From Rheinheimera sp. (lineage in GTDB: Bacteria > Pseudomonadota > Gammaproteobacteria > Enterobacterales > Alteromonadaceae), in contig SSFI01000014.1 of assembly GCA_008015325.1 (NCBI GenBank), positions 1 to 64,000 of the forward strand: 64,000 nt of DNA. The letters run 5' to 3'. The notes under the pieces are model-generated. The model did no database searches. It was not told the origin of the DNA and was given only the letters and a program-made list of their open reading frames with translations. Both the position numbers and the translations under genes were made by a program. This document shows positions 8,372 to 17,372 of this stretch, piece after piece (within the stretch, counting starts at the first letter, position 1; the number at the start of each line of letters is the position of its first letter).

Positions 8372-10621
8372 TTAGCCTTTACCTTTTTTATAGGACGCCT
8401 GACCGGATGATTTCGAGGTCTGCTGCTGTTTGCGGATCAGCGCCTCTTTCACCGGATTCATGCCGGTGTGTTTGGTCACGGCAATTTTACCACCGGCTTT
8501 AGGTTTCTGGTTTTTCTCGTCACGGGTCTCTTCCGGTACCAGACAACCTTTGCCTTTGCCGATAAGTTTGCTAAGCCCCATTTTTTGCAGCGCTTCGCGG
8601 ATCATCGGCCAGCCAGCCGGATCATGGTAACGCAGTAAAGCTTTGTGCAAACGCCGTTGCCGCTCGCCCTTGGCAACCGTGACTTTCTCAGTGTTACCTT
8701 TTAAATTCTTCAGCGAATTCAGTTCGGTATGATAAATGGTGGTGGCATTGGCCATCGGGCTTGGATAGAAGTTCTGCACCTGATCTAAGCGGAAATCACG
8801 CTCTTTCAGCCAAAGCGCCAGATTCACCATATCAAGATCAGTGGTGCCCGGATGCGCCGAGATAAAATATGGGATCAGGTACTGTTCTTTACCGGCTTCG
8901 CGGCTGTATTTATCGAACATCGCCTTGAATTTGTCATAAGCGCCCATGCCCGGCTTCATCATCTTCGACAATGGCCCTTCTTCGGTGTGCTCAGGGGCAA
9001 TTTTTAAATAACCACCAACATGATGCTGCACCAGCTCACGGACATAATTCGGATCTTCGACGGCGAGGTCATAACGCACACCGGAGGCGACCAGCACTTT
9101 TTTCACGCCGGGCAGTTTGCGCGCCGAGCGGTATAAATCGACAGTCGGGCTTTGGTCGGTGTCCATGTGTTCACAAATGGTCGGATAGACACAGGACGGC
9201 CGGCGACAAGTTTGTTCGGCTTTAGGATTTTTACAGCGCAGCCGGTACATATTGGCAGTTGGACCGCCCAAGTCGGAGATCACTCCGGTAAAACCCGGCA
9301 CTTTGTCGCGAATTTCTTCGATTTCACGCAAAATCGACTCTTTCGAGCGGCTTTGAATAATCCGGCCTTCATGTTCGGTAATAGAGCAGAACGAACAGCC
9401 ACCGAAACAGCCGCGCATAATGTTGACCGACGTCTTGATCATCTCATACGCCGGAATTTTGGCTTTGCCATAGACCGGATGCGGCACGCGTTGATACGGC
9501 AGGCCAAACACACCGTCCATCTCTTCAGTGGTCAGTGGAAATGCCGGTGGATTCAGCCAGACCGAGCGGTCACCATGGCGCTGCATAATTGCGCGGGCAC
9601 AACCCGGGTTGGTTTCCTGGTGCAAAATACGCGAAGCATGGGCATACAGCGGTTTATTCACGCTGACTTGCTCAAAAGCCGGTAACTTCACATAAGTTTT
9701 TTCCCACGGTTTTTGCCGTGGTGGCTGTACCAGAATAGGCTTGGCTTCGACTTCTGCCGGTTTTGACAAATCGATGCCAGCCTGCGCGAATTCTGAATAA
9801 CTGCTGCAGCCGACGTCATCCGCGCCATAAGGATTGGGAATAGGATCAATTTTGCCGACTTTGTCGATAGCGGTCGAATCCACACCGCGCCATTCAGGTA
9901 AAGGTTCTTTGCGTATCACCGCTGTGCCGCGGATATCCTGTAAGGCACTGATTGGCTCACCAGCGGCCAGCCGGTGCGCCACTTCTACCAGCGGGCGCTC
10001 GGCGTTGCCGTAAATTAATAATTCGGCTTTGGCGTCAAAAATAATTGAGCGGCGGACTTTTTCCTGCCAGTAATCATAATGCGCAATGCGGCGCAGGCTG
10101 GCTTCAATACCGCCGATGATGACCGGCACTTCTTTAAAAGCTTCTTTGCAGCGCTGCGAATAGACAATCACTGCGCGGTCTGGCCGTTTACCGCCTTCGT
10201 TGCCTGGGGTGTAAGCATCGTCATGGCGCAGTTTTTTGTCGGCAGTGTAGCGGTTGATCATCGAATCCATATTGCCGGCCGACACGCCGAAAAACAGCTT
10301 AGGTTTACCCAGACGCATAAAATCGTCTTTCCTGTTCCAGTCCGGCTGCGCAATGATACCAACACGAAAACCCTGGCTTTCCAACATCCGCCCGACCACG
10401 GCCATACCAAAACTCGGGTGGTCGACATAAGCATCACCAACCACCAGAATAATGTCACAGCAATCCCAGCCGAGCTTGGCCATTTCGGCTTTGCTCATCG
10501 GTAAAAATGGCGCTGGTTTAAAGTTATCGCCGCGGTACTTTGGGTAAGAAAACAAACCGCGTTCTGCGGACATACGCTCGACCGGAGCGGACTTACGGGA
10601 TGGAACTGTGGTGCTGGTCAT
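8372..10621 (-). CDS. ygiQ: YgiQ family radical SAM protein
   Basis: The 749-residue cytosolic protein carries the radical SAM cluster motif C405-x3-C409-x2-C412 in [18 protein letters not shown]. Ahead of it is a long UPF0313-type N-terminal domain ([20 protein letters not shown], resembling a cobalamin-binding fold), and the C-terminal extension ends in a basic, low-complexity tail ([17 protein letters not shown]). Length and motifs match YgiQ-family proteins, whose substrate is not established. A perfect TATAAT -10 element lies about 36 bases upstream of the start on the minus strand. The gene stands alone between small unknown genes and an outer-membrane protein. Confidence 0.92.
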   Translation of the reverse strand: MTSTTVPSRKSAPVERMSAERGLFSYPKYRGDNFKPAPFLPMSKAEMAKLGWDCCDIILVVGDAYVDHPSFGMAVVGRMLESQGFRVGIIAQPDWNRKDDFMRLGKPKLFFGVSAGNMDSMINRYTADKKLRHDDAYTPGNEGGKRPDRAVIVYSQRCKEAFKEVPVIIGGIEASLRRIAHYDYWQEKVRRSIIFDAKAELLIYGNAERPLVEVAHRLAAGEPISALQDIRGTAVIRKEPLPEWRGVDSTAIDKVGKIDPIPNPYGADDVGCSSYSEFAQAGIDLSKPAEVEAKPILVQPPRQKPWEKTYVKLPAFEQVSVNKPLYAHASRILHQETNPGCARAIMQRHGDRSVWLNPPAFPLTTEEMDGVFGLPYQRVPHPVYGKAKIPAYEMIKTSVNIMRGCFGGCSFCSITEHEGRIIQSRSKESILREIEEIRDKVPGFTGVISDLGGPTANMYRLRCKNPKAEQTCRRPSCVYPTICEHMDTDQSPTVDLYRSARKLPGVKKVLVASGVRYDLAVEDPNYVRELVQHHVGGYLKIAPEHTEEGPLSKMMKPGMGAYDKFKAMFDKYSREAGKEQYLIPYFISAHPGTTDLDMVNLALWLKERDFRLDQVQNFYPSPMANATTIYHTELNSLKNLKGNTEKVTVAKGERQRRLHKALLRYHDPAGWPMIREALQKMGLSKLIGKGKGCLVPEETRDEKNQKPKAGGKIAVTKHTGMNPVKEALIRKQQQTSKSSGQASYKKGKG

Positions 10622-10656
10622 AGCGTTGTCTCTTAAGCCTCAAAAAAAGGTTGAGC

Positions 10657-10662
10657 ATTATA
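10657..10662 (-). promoter_or_regulatory. Putative -10 element of ygiQ
   Basis: On the minus strand the sequence reads TATAAT, about 36 bases before the ygiQ ATG. It sits inside the dyad TTGAG-N7-CTCAA (10651-10667). A -35 match 17 bases upstream is poor. Confidence 0.5.
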
Positions 10663-10857
10663 CTCAAGTATTTGTCTGAATGCGACTTGTCTGGCGGGCT
10701 TTCCGTTGCGGTACCTGACTGCGCGAGGATGAAATTCACTGGGTCCGATTTATCAGATTTTCTTAGAAACAGATGTCATAAACCCAGGGTTAAGCAGCTG
10801 TTAATTTTCAGCCACTTAGATTGCAATCTATCCCCCGTCTTTGTTCAGGAATCTATT

Positions 10858-11466
10858 ATGCGTCAGTTCCGCTTCATTTCGCTGTTATCCACTTTTCCTC
10901 TGTTGGCTTTGCCAGCGGCTTTACAGGCGCAAACTGTTGTTTATCTTGATGAACCCGATGTCGGTTGGGTATCGCCGTACCTGAGCTATGAAGCCAACGA
11001 CAAAGGCCAGATCACCACACTCGGCGCTGTGTTTCAGTCCGATGCGCATTTTCAGCTGGCGGTGGGCCTGGCGTCTTATTACAGCGATAAATATCCGCAA
11101 CAAGGTTTGTATCAACCCGAGATAGAGTTTCTGAATCTCGATACCTCAGTGCGCTTTGGCGTTTTTGAAAAATTCAGTTTATATGGCGAAGTCGGTATGG
11201 CACTGGATGAGCTGATTTTCGATGAAGAAGAGCATGATTATTACGACCGCTGGGGTGGGCACTATGAAAAAATGGGGCCTGTTGACTGGTTTGCCGGCGT
11301 CGGTGCCGGCATTGAACTGAATAATCTGTCACTGCGTGCCTTCGGCCGCTACCGTTATTTGCGCAGCTACGAGCAGGCATATCTGGCGGCGCTGGACCCT
11401 TGGGTCCATGGCCAGCCAGAGGATGGACAGTGGTTTGCCGGGGTGGAACTCAGCCTGCGGTTTTAA
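10858..11466 (+). CDS. Small outer-membrane beta-barrel-like protein
   Basis: Starting at ATG 10858 (CAGGAA upstream), the 202-residue product has a signal peptide (cleavage after LPAALQA). Alternating hydrophobic/aromatic strands follow, such as GWVSPYLSYEANDKG, KFSLYGEVGMAL, LSLRAFGRYRYLRSY and a terminal WFAGVELSLRF. The final phenylalanine is the usual signature of an outer-membrane barrel. Length suits an eight-stranded barrel. An upstream in-frame start at 10651 is rejected because it would bury the signal peptide. The acidic loop DEEEHDYYD could face outside. Function is unknown. Its stop overlaps the stop of the convergent UPF0016 gene by four bases. Confidence 0.7.
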   Translation: MRQFRFISLLSTFPLLALPAALQAQTVVYLDEPDVGWVSPYLSYEANDKGQITTLGAVFQSDAHFQLAVGLASYYSDKYPQQGLYQPEIEFLNLDTSVRFGVFEKFSLYGEVGMALDELIFDEEEHDYYDRWGGHYEKMGPVDWFAGVGAGIELNNLSLRAFGRYRYLRSYEQAYLAALDPWVHGQPEDGQWFAGVELSLRF

Positions 11467-12032
11467 AACCAGCCAAGGCCCTTGGCGATGGTTAACACCC
11501 CCAACAGCATAAACACGCCGCAGGCCACGCGGCGAGCCCAATCCAGCGGTACCACTTCGAGAATATACTTGCCAAAATACACAACAGGCACATTGGCCGC
11601 CAGCATGCCCAAAGTCGTGCCGATAATGACTAGCGTGGTCGCATCATAAGTGGCGGCCAGAATGACAGTCGCAATTTGGGTTTTATCGCCAATTTCAGCG
11701 AGGAAAAACAGCACTGTACTGGCGGCAAAAGCACCGTATTTCATCATCGCGTTTTCTTCGCTGTCGTCTTTGTCCGGAATAAGTAACCACAGCGCGACGG
11801 CGATAAAAGAACCACCCAATAACCAGGCCTGCCAGCCGGCCGGAATAAATTGCGCCACCCAGGCACCAAACCAGGCGGACGCCGCATGATTGAGCAGCGT
11901 CGCGACTAAAATGCCGGCAACAATTGCCCCGCGCTGGCGAAAGCGAGCAGCCAGAAACAAAGAGAGTAATTGGGTTTTGTCACCAATTTCAGCAATAGCG
12001 ACACCGGTGAAAGAGGAAATAAATGCGTCCAT
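11463..12032 (-). CDS. TMEM165/GDT1 (UPF0016) family transporter, probable Mn2+ exporter
   Basis: The 189-residue inner-membrane protein has two copies of the family motif E-x-G-D-K-T-Q (AEIGDKTQLLSL near residue 15 and AEIGDKTQIATV near residue 110), each starting a three-helix repeat. This is the diagnostic architecture of the UPF0016 family, which includes bacterial manganese exporters (MneA in Vibrio) and yeast Gdt1. The start at ATG 12032 is chosen because the first motif follows within 20 residues. A yybP-ykoY manganese riboswitch in its leader supports Mn2+ as the substrate: high Mn2+ should raise expression. Confidence 0.9.
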   Translation of the reverse strand: MDAFISSFTGVAIAEIGDKTQLLSLFLAARFRQRGAIVAGILVATLLNHAASAWFGAWVAQFIPAGWQAWLLGGSFIAVALWLLIPDKDDSEENAMMKYGAFAASTVLFFLAEIGDKTQIATVILAATYDATTLVIIGTTLGMLAANVPVVYFGKYILEVVPLDWARRVACGVFMLLGVLTIAKGLGWF

Positions 12033-12069
12033 GGGGATACTCAGCGGGATTGGCCAAAGACAACGCTGT

Positions 12070-12215
12070 GGCTCCCGCATTGGGCCACGACGCTGTCTCA
12101 GGTCTCATCAGAACATTGCTGTTGCAAGTTCCGCTGCCGCCATGTGCATTGGCACAAGTATGTTGACGACAGCCCACAAGCATGGCGCTTATGGCGATTA
12201 CTCCCCCAAGTCAGG
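12070..12215 (-). promoter_or_regulatory. yybP-ykoY manganese riboswitch
   Basis: On the minus strand the leader contains TTGGGGGAGTA (near 12208-12198) and, about 95 bases later, GATGAGACCTG (near 12109-12099). These are the two conserved internal-loop segments that together bind Mn2+ in yybP-ykoY riboswitches. The helix-forming flanks between them include the repeated GCGC and ATGGC segments. Downstream, GTGGC...GCCAC forms a hairpin and GCGGGA can instead pair with TCCCGC just before the start codon. No U run follows, so control of translation is more likely than termination. It precedes a UPF0016 gene, a known target of this riboswitch class. Confidence 0.85.
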
Positions 12216-12223
12216 AAGCGCGC

Positions 12224-12252
12224 ATTGTAGGCAAGCAAAAGGCCGGCAGCAA
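12224..12252 (-). promoter_or_regulatory. Putative promoter of the riboswitch-UPF0016 unit
   Basis: TTGCTG (12252-12247) and TACAAT (12229-12224) are separated by 17 bases on the minus strand. This places transcription start near 12217, directly at the 5' edge of the riboswitch. The -35 lies inside the terminator hairpin of the preceding RND gene. Confidence 0.55.
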
Positions 12253-12273
12253 GTCATTTTTGCTCCGGCCTTT
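12238..12273 (-). terminator. Intrinsic terminator after the RND operon
   Basis: AAAGGCCGG (12238-12246) pairs with CCGGCCTTT (12265-12273), extended inside by AGCAA/TTGCT. On the minus strand it ends in CCGGCCTTTTGCTT. It closes the RND operon just upstream of the UPF0016 promoter. Confidence 0.8.
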
Positions 12274-12298
12274 ATTTAATCCTACAACAGGTGCTGAT

Positions 12299-15200
12299 TT
12301 AACTGGCCGACTTCACCGGCCTTGTTAACCAGCGATCGGCACGTTGCCGCGCTTTACCGGTGAACCGGCTCCAGCTGCTGCCTAAACGGATCAGGCCCCA
12401 GTAGGTCAGCGGGACCAGCAACAAACTGGTCAGCGTCGAGAACACAAGGCCACCGATAATGGCAATCGCCATCGGGGCATAGCTCGGTCCGCCGCCACCG
12501 ATAGTAGCGTCACCAAAGGCCAGCGGAATTAACCCCAATACGGTGGTCGACACTGTCATCAGAATAGGCCGCAAGCGCGCTTCACAGGCGGCGACAATCA
12601 GTGGCACTAAGTCAGCGTCCGGCGCTTCCTCACGCATCTGATTAATCCGATCCACCAAGACGATACCGTTATTCACCACAATCCCCATCAGCACCAGCAT
12701 GCCAATCATGCCCATAATGCCCATGGTCGTGCCAGTGACTAAAAAGGCCCAGAACACACCGACCATCGAGAACAATAAAGAGCCGATCACTGCAGTCGGT
12801 AACAGCAAGCTTTCAAACAGCGCCGCCATCACCAGATAGATCATCGCCACGGCCAGCAACATGTTAATTTGCATGATGTTTTGTGCTTCATCCTGATACT
12901 GGAAGCTGCCTTCAAACGACCAGCTGTAACCAGGTGGTAACTGCAGTTGTTCCATCACTTTTTTGATCTGAGCCTTAGCATCATCCATTTTCAGCTCTTT
13001 GTTCAGATTCATACCGATGGCAAGGCCGGTCTGGCGGTTAAAACGGCGGATCTCACCGAGCCGGTCACTGACGGTGAGCGTTGCCACCTGCGCCAGTCGC
13101 ACCACTTCAGTACCTTGTTGTTTTACCGGAATAGACTCCAGCTCCTGCTGCGAATGGCCGACTTTTTCGTCGTACAGCACGCGCAGCTGTACTTCGCCCT
13201 GATCCAGCGTGCGGAAAGTCCGCAGGTTGTTGCCCCGCAGCGCCAGACTGATGGCCTGCGCCACGTTTTGCGCGCTTAAGCCCTGACGTTGCAGTTCGTC
13301 ATGTTTTAAGCGAATTTGCAGTTCTTTCTGGCCGCCCTGTACTTCTGAACGCACATCTTCCAGCCCTTTGATTTGACTGAGGACCGGCACTAAGTCCTGC
13401 GACAATTGCGTCAGTTGTTCAGTTGACGGGCCAAGCAAATGCAATTGCATACCACCGCCCGAATCGCCCCAGCCGAACTGTGGTTTGCTGCGGACTAACA
13501 CAGGCCAGTCTTTGCGGATTGCGTCTTTGACCTGCTGTAGCGGCACCGGCAATTTATCGACAAACATAATGGTCGAAACGGCAAAACCCGGTGTGTAATA
13601 GCTGTAGACCGAATCGATATAGAATTTCTCTTTATTGGCATACAGATAAGACTCCATCCGGCTGACTTCCTGTTCCACTTCCGCTAGGGCGTAATTCGAC
13701 TGAATGTTGTAATTCAGGAACAAGCGGTTGGTATCGCCTTCGTTATCATCGCCGCCAGAGATAAACTGCATCGGAATAGCGATACTAAAAAGCAGCAGAA
13801 AGGCGATAAAAGTCGACCAACGAGGATGCGCCATGGTCCAGCGCAAAGTACGACCATAAAATTTATCCACTTTAGAAGGTGCCGCATGTTCCGCCCCGGT
13901 GATGCTTTTAATCCGGGTGGAAAGCAGCGGAATTAACGTCAGTGCCATCAACAAAGACACGGTCAGCGCAATAGTAATCGCAATAGCAACGTGCTCGAGG
14001 AATACCGTCACATCCACTTTCTGGCCGATGATATTGGGTAAAAACACGATAGCAGTAGTCGCAGTACCGGCCAGTACCGCCAGACTGACGCGATAAACAC
14101 CGCGCTCTGTCGCCCGGCGCACATCGCCATCCAGCGCGCGTTCCCGGAAAATACTCTCGACCACCACCACCGAGTTGTCGACCAGCATGCCGACTGCCAG
14201 CATCAACCCCATCATACTGAGCACATTCAGGCTGTAATCGAGGAAATACATCAGGCCGAGCGTAATGCTGATAGACACAGGGACTGACAACACCACTAAC
14301 AACGTCGTTGGGGTATGACGCAGGAACAGAAAAAGCACAGCAAATGACAACAAAGCACCAATGGCACCAGAGCTCAGCAGATTCGACAGACTTTCGGTCA
14401 CGCCTTTGGCCGTATCATCCATCACAAAAATATTGATACCGTTAAAGGCCGGGTCTTTCCCTGCCTGATCAATCACTTTCATCGCGGCACGCGACACTTC
14501 CACCAGATTGGCGTTGGATTCTTTGTACACATTCATACCAACTGCATAGCGTTGGTCTAACCGGCGGCCTTCGACGCGTTTTGGCAGTTCCAGTTTGATA
14601 TCCGCCACATCGCCCAGTTGCAGACCACGGCCGATCGCCAGTTGTTTGATTTGGTCCAGCGACTCGAATTCGCCAATGGGTTTAACCAGAATGCTTTCGT
14701 CTTTGTTTCTGATCTCACCGGCGGTCATAGCAAAGTTCTGCTGACTCAGTGTTTGTAACAACACACCAGCATCCAATTGCAACGCGCGCAGCCGCTCTGG
14801 CAGCAGCCGGATAGTGACCTGACGTTTATCGACGCCATACAGTTCGACTTTTGACACGCCCTGCACCCGCTCCAACGGGCGTTTTACTTGGCGTTCCAGT
14901 AAATCGTACGCCATCGATAAATCTCGTTCGCTCGAAATGCGCACCTGGAAAATCGGCATATCATTGGTATTAAACTGAAATACCAACACGCGTTCGACGT
15001 CCTTGGGTAGTAAATGCCGGATACCATCAAGCCGCTCACGCACTTCAATACTTTTGGTATTGATGTTTTCCTCCCAGTTAAATTCCAGGCCAATTTCAGC
15101 GGAATCTTCTTTGGAGAACGATCGCATTTTTTTGATGCCGGTGACCGTCGACAAGGCCTCCTCCACCGGTCTGGTGATAAGCCGTTCTATCTCGGCCGGC

Positions 15201-15379
15201 GTGGCATTTGGGTACGGTACATTGATATAAATCTCCGGAATATCAATGCCGGGGAAATTCTCCAGCGGTAACATCCGGCTGGCGAGCAAACCAAACACCA
15301 GAAAAGATAAAAACATCATGCACAGAGTGACCGGGCGGCTTAAGGCAAACCGGGTCAGTGCTAAAGGTTTATGTTCCAT
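12299..15379 (-). CDS. RND efflux pump, intact (HAE/AcrB-like)
   Basis: The 1026-residue inner-membrane protein has normal RND length and order: TM1 at the N-terminus (ALSRPVTLCMMFLSFLVFGL), a large periplasmic loop, TM2-6, a second loop and TM7-12. The TM4 segment reads GMLVDNSVVVVES, with Asp-Asn where AcrB has Asp407-Asp408, and TM10 reads GIVVNNGIVLVDRINQ without the AcrB lysine. Its proton relay therefore belongs to the divergent branch common outside the AcrB group. It would use proton influx to expel drugs, detergents or other amphiphiles together with an adaptor and an outer-membrane channel. It is the last gene of the operon with the truncated adaptor and the first-pump fragment. No outer-membrane factor is encoded here. 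Confidence 0.9.
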   Translation of the reverse strand: MEHKPLALTRFALSRPVTLCMMFLSFLVFGLLASRMLPLENFPGIDIPEIYINVPYPNATPAEIERLITRPVEEALSTVTGIKKMRSFSKEDSAEIGLEFNWEENINTKSIEVRERLDGIRHLLPKDVERVLVFQFNTNDMPIFQVRISSERDLSMAYDLLERQVKRPLERVQGVSKVELYGVDKRQVTIRLLPERLRALQLDAGVLLQTLSQQNFAMTAGEIRNKDESILVKPIGEFESLDQIKQLAIGRGLQLGDVADIKLELPKRVEGRRLDQRYAVGMNVYKESNANLVEVSRAAMKVIDQAGKDPAFNGINIFVMDDTAKGVTESLSNLLSSGAIGALLSFAVLFLFLRHTPTTLLVVLSVPVSISITLGLMYFLDYSLNVLSMMGLMLAVGMLVDNSVVVVESIFRERALDGDVRRATERGVYRVSLAVLAGTATTAIVFLPNIIGQKVDVTVFLEHVAIAITIALTVSLLMALTLIPLLSTRIKSITGAEHAAPSKVDKFYGRTLRWTMAHPRWSTFIAFLLLFSIAIPMQFISGGDDNEGDTNRLFLNYNIQSNYALAEVEQEVSRMESYLYANKEKFYIDSVYSYYTPGFAVSTIMFVDKLPVPLQQVKDAIRKDWPVLVRSKPQFGWGDSGGGMQLHLLGPSTEQLTQLSQDLVPVLSQIKGLEDVRSEVQGGQKELQIRLKHDELQRQGLSAQNVAQAISLALRGNNLRTFRTLDQGEVQLRVLYDEKVGHSQQELESIPVKQQGTEVVRLAQVATLTVSDRLGEIRRFNRQTGLAIGMNLNKELKMDDAKAQIKKVMEQLQLPPGYSWSFEGSFQYQDEAQNIMQINMLLAVAMIYLVMAALFESLLLPTAVIGSLLFSMVGVFWAFLVTGTTMGIMGMIGMLVLMGIVVNNGIVLVDRINQMREEAPDADLVPLIVAACEARLRPILMTVSTTVLGLIPLAFGDATIGGGGPSYAPMAIAIIGGLVFSTLTSLLLVPLTYWGLIRLGSSWSRFTGKARQRADRWLTRPVKSAS

Positions 15380-15392
15380 CAGCCTTGCCTCC

Positions 15393-16139
15393 TCAAGCCG
15401 CTTTACGGGCGGTCAGGTGATAAATCACCGGGATGAAAAACAGCGTCAGCAATGTCGACAACGACAGACCGAAGATCACGGTGATAGCCATTGGCGCACG
15501 CAGCTCAGCACCGTCGCCGCCAAACACCATCGGCAATAAGCCCAGCACGGTGGTTAAAGTGGTCATCAAAACCGGACGTAAGCGGGTCCCACCCGATTCA
15601 ATCACTGCATCTGACAATGCCCAGCCTTCTTCGCGTAGCTGATTAATCCGGTCAATCAGCACAATGGCGTTATTCACTACAATACCGGCCAGCATAATCA
15701 GCCCGATAAACACTATGACTGAAATGCGGGTGTCAGTCAGCCACAGGCCAAGCACGGCGCCCGCACCGGCCAGTGGCACTGTGAACAGAATCAACAGCGG
15801 CTGCAGCAGGTTTTCAAACTGTGAGGCCATCACCAGATACACCAGGAATACCGCGAGCGCTAAGGCAATCATCAATGAGTTGTACGAGCGCTCCATCTCC
15901 TCGCTCTGCCCGACCAGGCTGGCACTGACACCGTAAGGCAGTTGCACTTGTTTCAGCACTTGCCGGGCATTCTGTGTCGCCTGCTCTAAATCACCGTAAG
16001 CCAGGTTGGCGCTAATAACCGCGACCCGCTGCTGACCGATGCGGGTAATTTCACTCGGGCCAATTTCCCGGCTGATGTTGGCAACCGCGGACAATGGCAG
16101 TGGAGATGCGCTACCCGGATTGCTAATGATCTGTGACAA
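15393..16139 (-). pseudogene. RND efflux pump, C-terminal fragment left by a deletion
   Basis: This frame encodes only the last quarter of an RND pump: PLSAVANISREIGPSEITRIGQQRVAVISANLA (end of the second periplasmic loop), TM8-12 (QFENLLQPLLILFTVPLAGAGA, GIVVNNAIVLIDRINQLREE) and the C-terminus HLTARKAA. About 780 N-terminal residues are missing. Upstream it runs straight into the 3' end of the adaptor gene, in another frame, so the first open codon is a TTG at 16139 inside the adaptor sequence without sense as a start. A complete pump would need both halves, so this should be non-functional. A deletion between the adaptor's 3' end and about three quarters into the pump gene explains the layout. 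Confidence 0.85.
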
Positions 16140-17037
16140 ACACTGAACTGCTGTTATCCATCGCCAGGACGGCGCGTTTTGGCACTAATAAGGCATCTGG
16201 CTTAGTGTCATATTGCAGTTCGATTTGCGCAAACATGCCGGCTTTTAAGGTTAAATCGTCATTCTTCACGCCGATAGTGACGCGCGCCGTGCCTGTGGTC
16301 GCATCCACCACCGGTGAGATACGGATAATCTTGGCTTGTAACTGCGGCATGCCGGCAAAATTCAGATAGGCCGTCTGGCCTACTTTGGCGCGGCTTAACT
16401 GATGCTCTGGCAGGTTAATCACCGCTTCTAAGTACTGCTGTGACACCACATGGAACAAGGCTTTAGAGGAGAATTCAGTGATTAACTGACCGACTTTGGC
16501 ATAACGACGGGCAATCACACCGCTGATAGGCGCGACAATTTTGGTATCCCGCAGTGCTAATTCTTGCATCCGCACTGATGCGTCCAGCGATTCGACCTGC
16601 CATTTCAGTTTGTCATAAACATCGGTACTGACCAGTTTACGCTGATGCATTTTCTCGACCCGTTCTAATTCACTTTTCAGCTGGCCCAAATCAGCTTTGC
16701 CTTTGGCGAGCGCGAGTTGCTGACGTTCAGTATCTAAAGTCGCCAGCACCTGACCGGCCTGCACATGGTCGCCTTCTTCAACTAACAGGGTTTGGACTAT
16801 GCCAGTGGCTTTGCTGTTCACTTCAGCATCAGCTTTAGCTTCAAGAGTGGAAGTGGTGCGGTAGGTGCTGCTGATCTCGCCACGGCTGACTTTAGCCGCT
16901 TCTACCGGGATACTGACCACTACGTCCTTTTTCTCGGTATCCGGACTGCTGTTGGCAGATTCGCAGCCGCTGAGCAACAACGTCGAGGTCAATAATACCA
17001 GCGACATTGCTTTGGAAAGTTGAGAGATATTGTTCAT
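16123..17037 (-). CDS. RND efflux adaptor (membrane fusion) lipoprotein, C-terminally truncated
   Basis: The product is 304 residues. It has a lipobox LLSGC (Cys25), a biotinyl-lipoyl-like half motif (EEGDHVQAGQVLATLD), a helical hairpin (LAKGKADLGQLKSELERVEKMHQ), the second lipoyl half (VAPISGVIARRYAKVGQLI) and a beta-barrel domain (VPKRAVLAMDNSSSVFVTD). It stops at VFVTDH, where family members continue for some 50-60 residues of membrane-proximal domain. That domain contacts the pump, so activity with the downstream pump is doubtful. AAGGAA precedes the ATG at 17037. It is the first gene of an operon of originally one adaptor and two pumps. The truncation is seen; the functional consequence is inferred. 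Confidence 0.85.
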   Translation of the reverse strand: MNNISQLSKAMSLVLLTSTLLLSGCESANSSPDTEKKDVVVSIPVEAAKVSRGEISSTYRTTSTLEAKADAEVNSKATGIVQTLLVEEGDHVQAGQVLATLDTERQQLALAKGKADLGQLKSELERVEKMHQRKLVSTDVYDKLKWQVESLDASVRMQELALRDTKIVAPISGVIARRYAKVGQLITEFSSKALFHVVSQQYLEAVINLPEHQLSRAKVGQTAYLNFAGMPQLQAKIIRISPVVDATTGTARVTIGVKNDDLTLKAGMFAQIELQYDTKPDALLVPKRAVLAMDNSSSVFVTDH

Positions 17038-17306
17038 GTTAAATTCCTTGCCTGGTGGTCAATTTTTAAAACTGTGGTGCTGACTGGTTGTGCTGAAAGA
17101 GTGCAGCTGTCGTGCCATATGCAATAACACGAATTTTATGCTTTAAAATCATTATGATATAGACAGAAACCAGTACTGAGTTGCAACAAGATGTTTCTGC
17201 GTTTTGGTAAATTTCGCTATTAATTAGTTGTTTAACTCAAATGTGCTTTGCGACTAATCACATTTTTTTGCGACACCTTTCGCTATGCCTCTTGCATCAA
17301 TCCCCT

Positions 17307-17312
17307 TATACT
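17307..17312 (+). promoter_or_regulatory. Putative -10 element for the FadL gene
   Basis: TATACT, 60 bases upstream of the ATG and just before the FadR-like site. The -35 region is not well conserved. Confidence 0.45.
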
Positions 17313-17324
17313 GCGGCGCCTTAA

Positions 17325-17341
17325 AACTGGTCTGTCCAGAA
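17325..17341 (+). promoter_or_regulatory. FadR-like operator upstream of the FadL gene
   Basis: AACTGGTCTGTCCAGAA is a near-palindrome with half sites CTGG and CCAG. It resembles the enterobacterial FadR operator core (CTGGTC-N-GACCAG) with one clear mismatch in the right half. It starts 13 bases after the -10 element, where a bound repressor would block transcription. The assignment is inference from the motif plus the identity of the downstream gene. Confidence 0.5.
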
Positions 17342-17372
17342 CAATAATCCAAATACAGAGTTTGAAGTCCTG

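Larger units (their letters stand above)
17038..17372. other. Intergenic region between the RND operon and the FadL gene
   Basis: These 335 AT-rich bases separate the divergent adaptor and FadL genes. They hold the putative FadL promoter (TATACT at 17307-17312) and a FadR-like operator (17325-17341). No regulator gene for the RND operon is present, and no small frame with a credible start was found. Confidence 0.6.

Noticed and set aside
10651..10857. N-terminal extension of the outer-membrane protein frame starting at 10651
   Set aside because: The start would place 69 unrelated residues ahead of a clear signal peptide; ATG 10858 with CAGGAA upstream is better.
17249..17262. CRP-like site upstream of the FadL gene (TGCGA...TCACA)
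   Set aside because: The half sites are separated by four bases instead of the six required for CRP.
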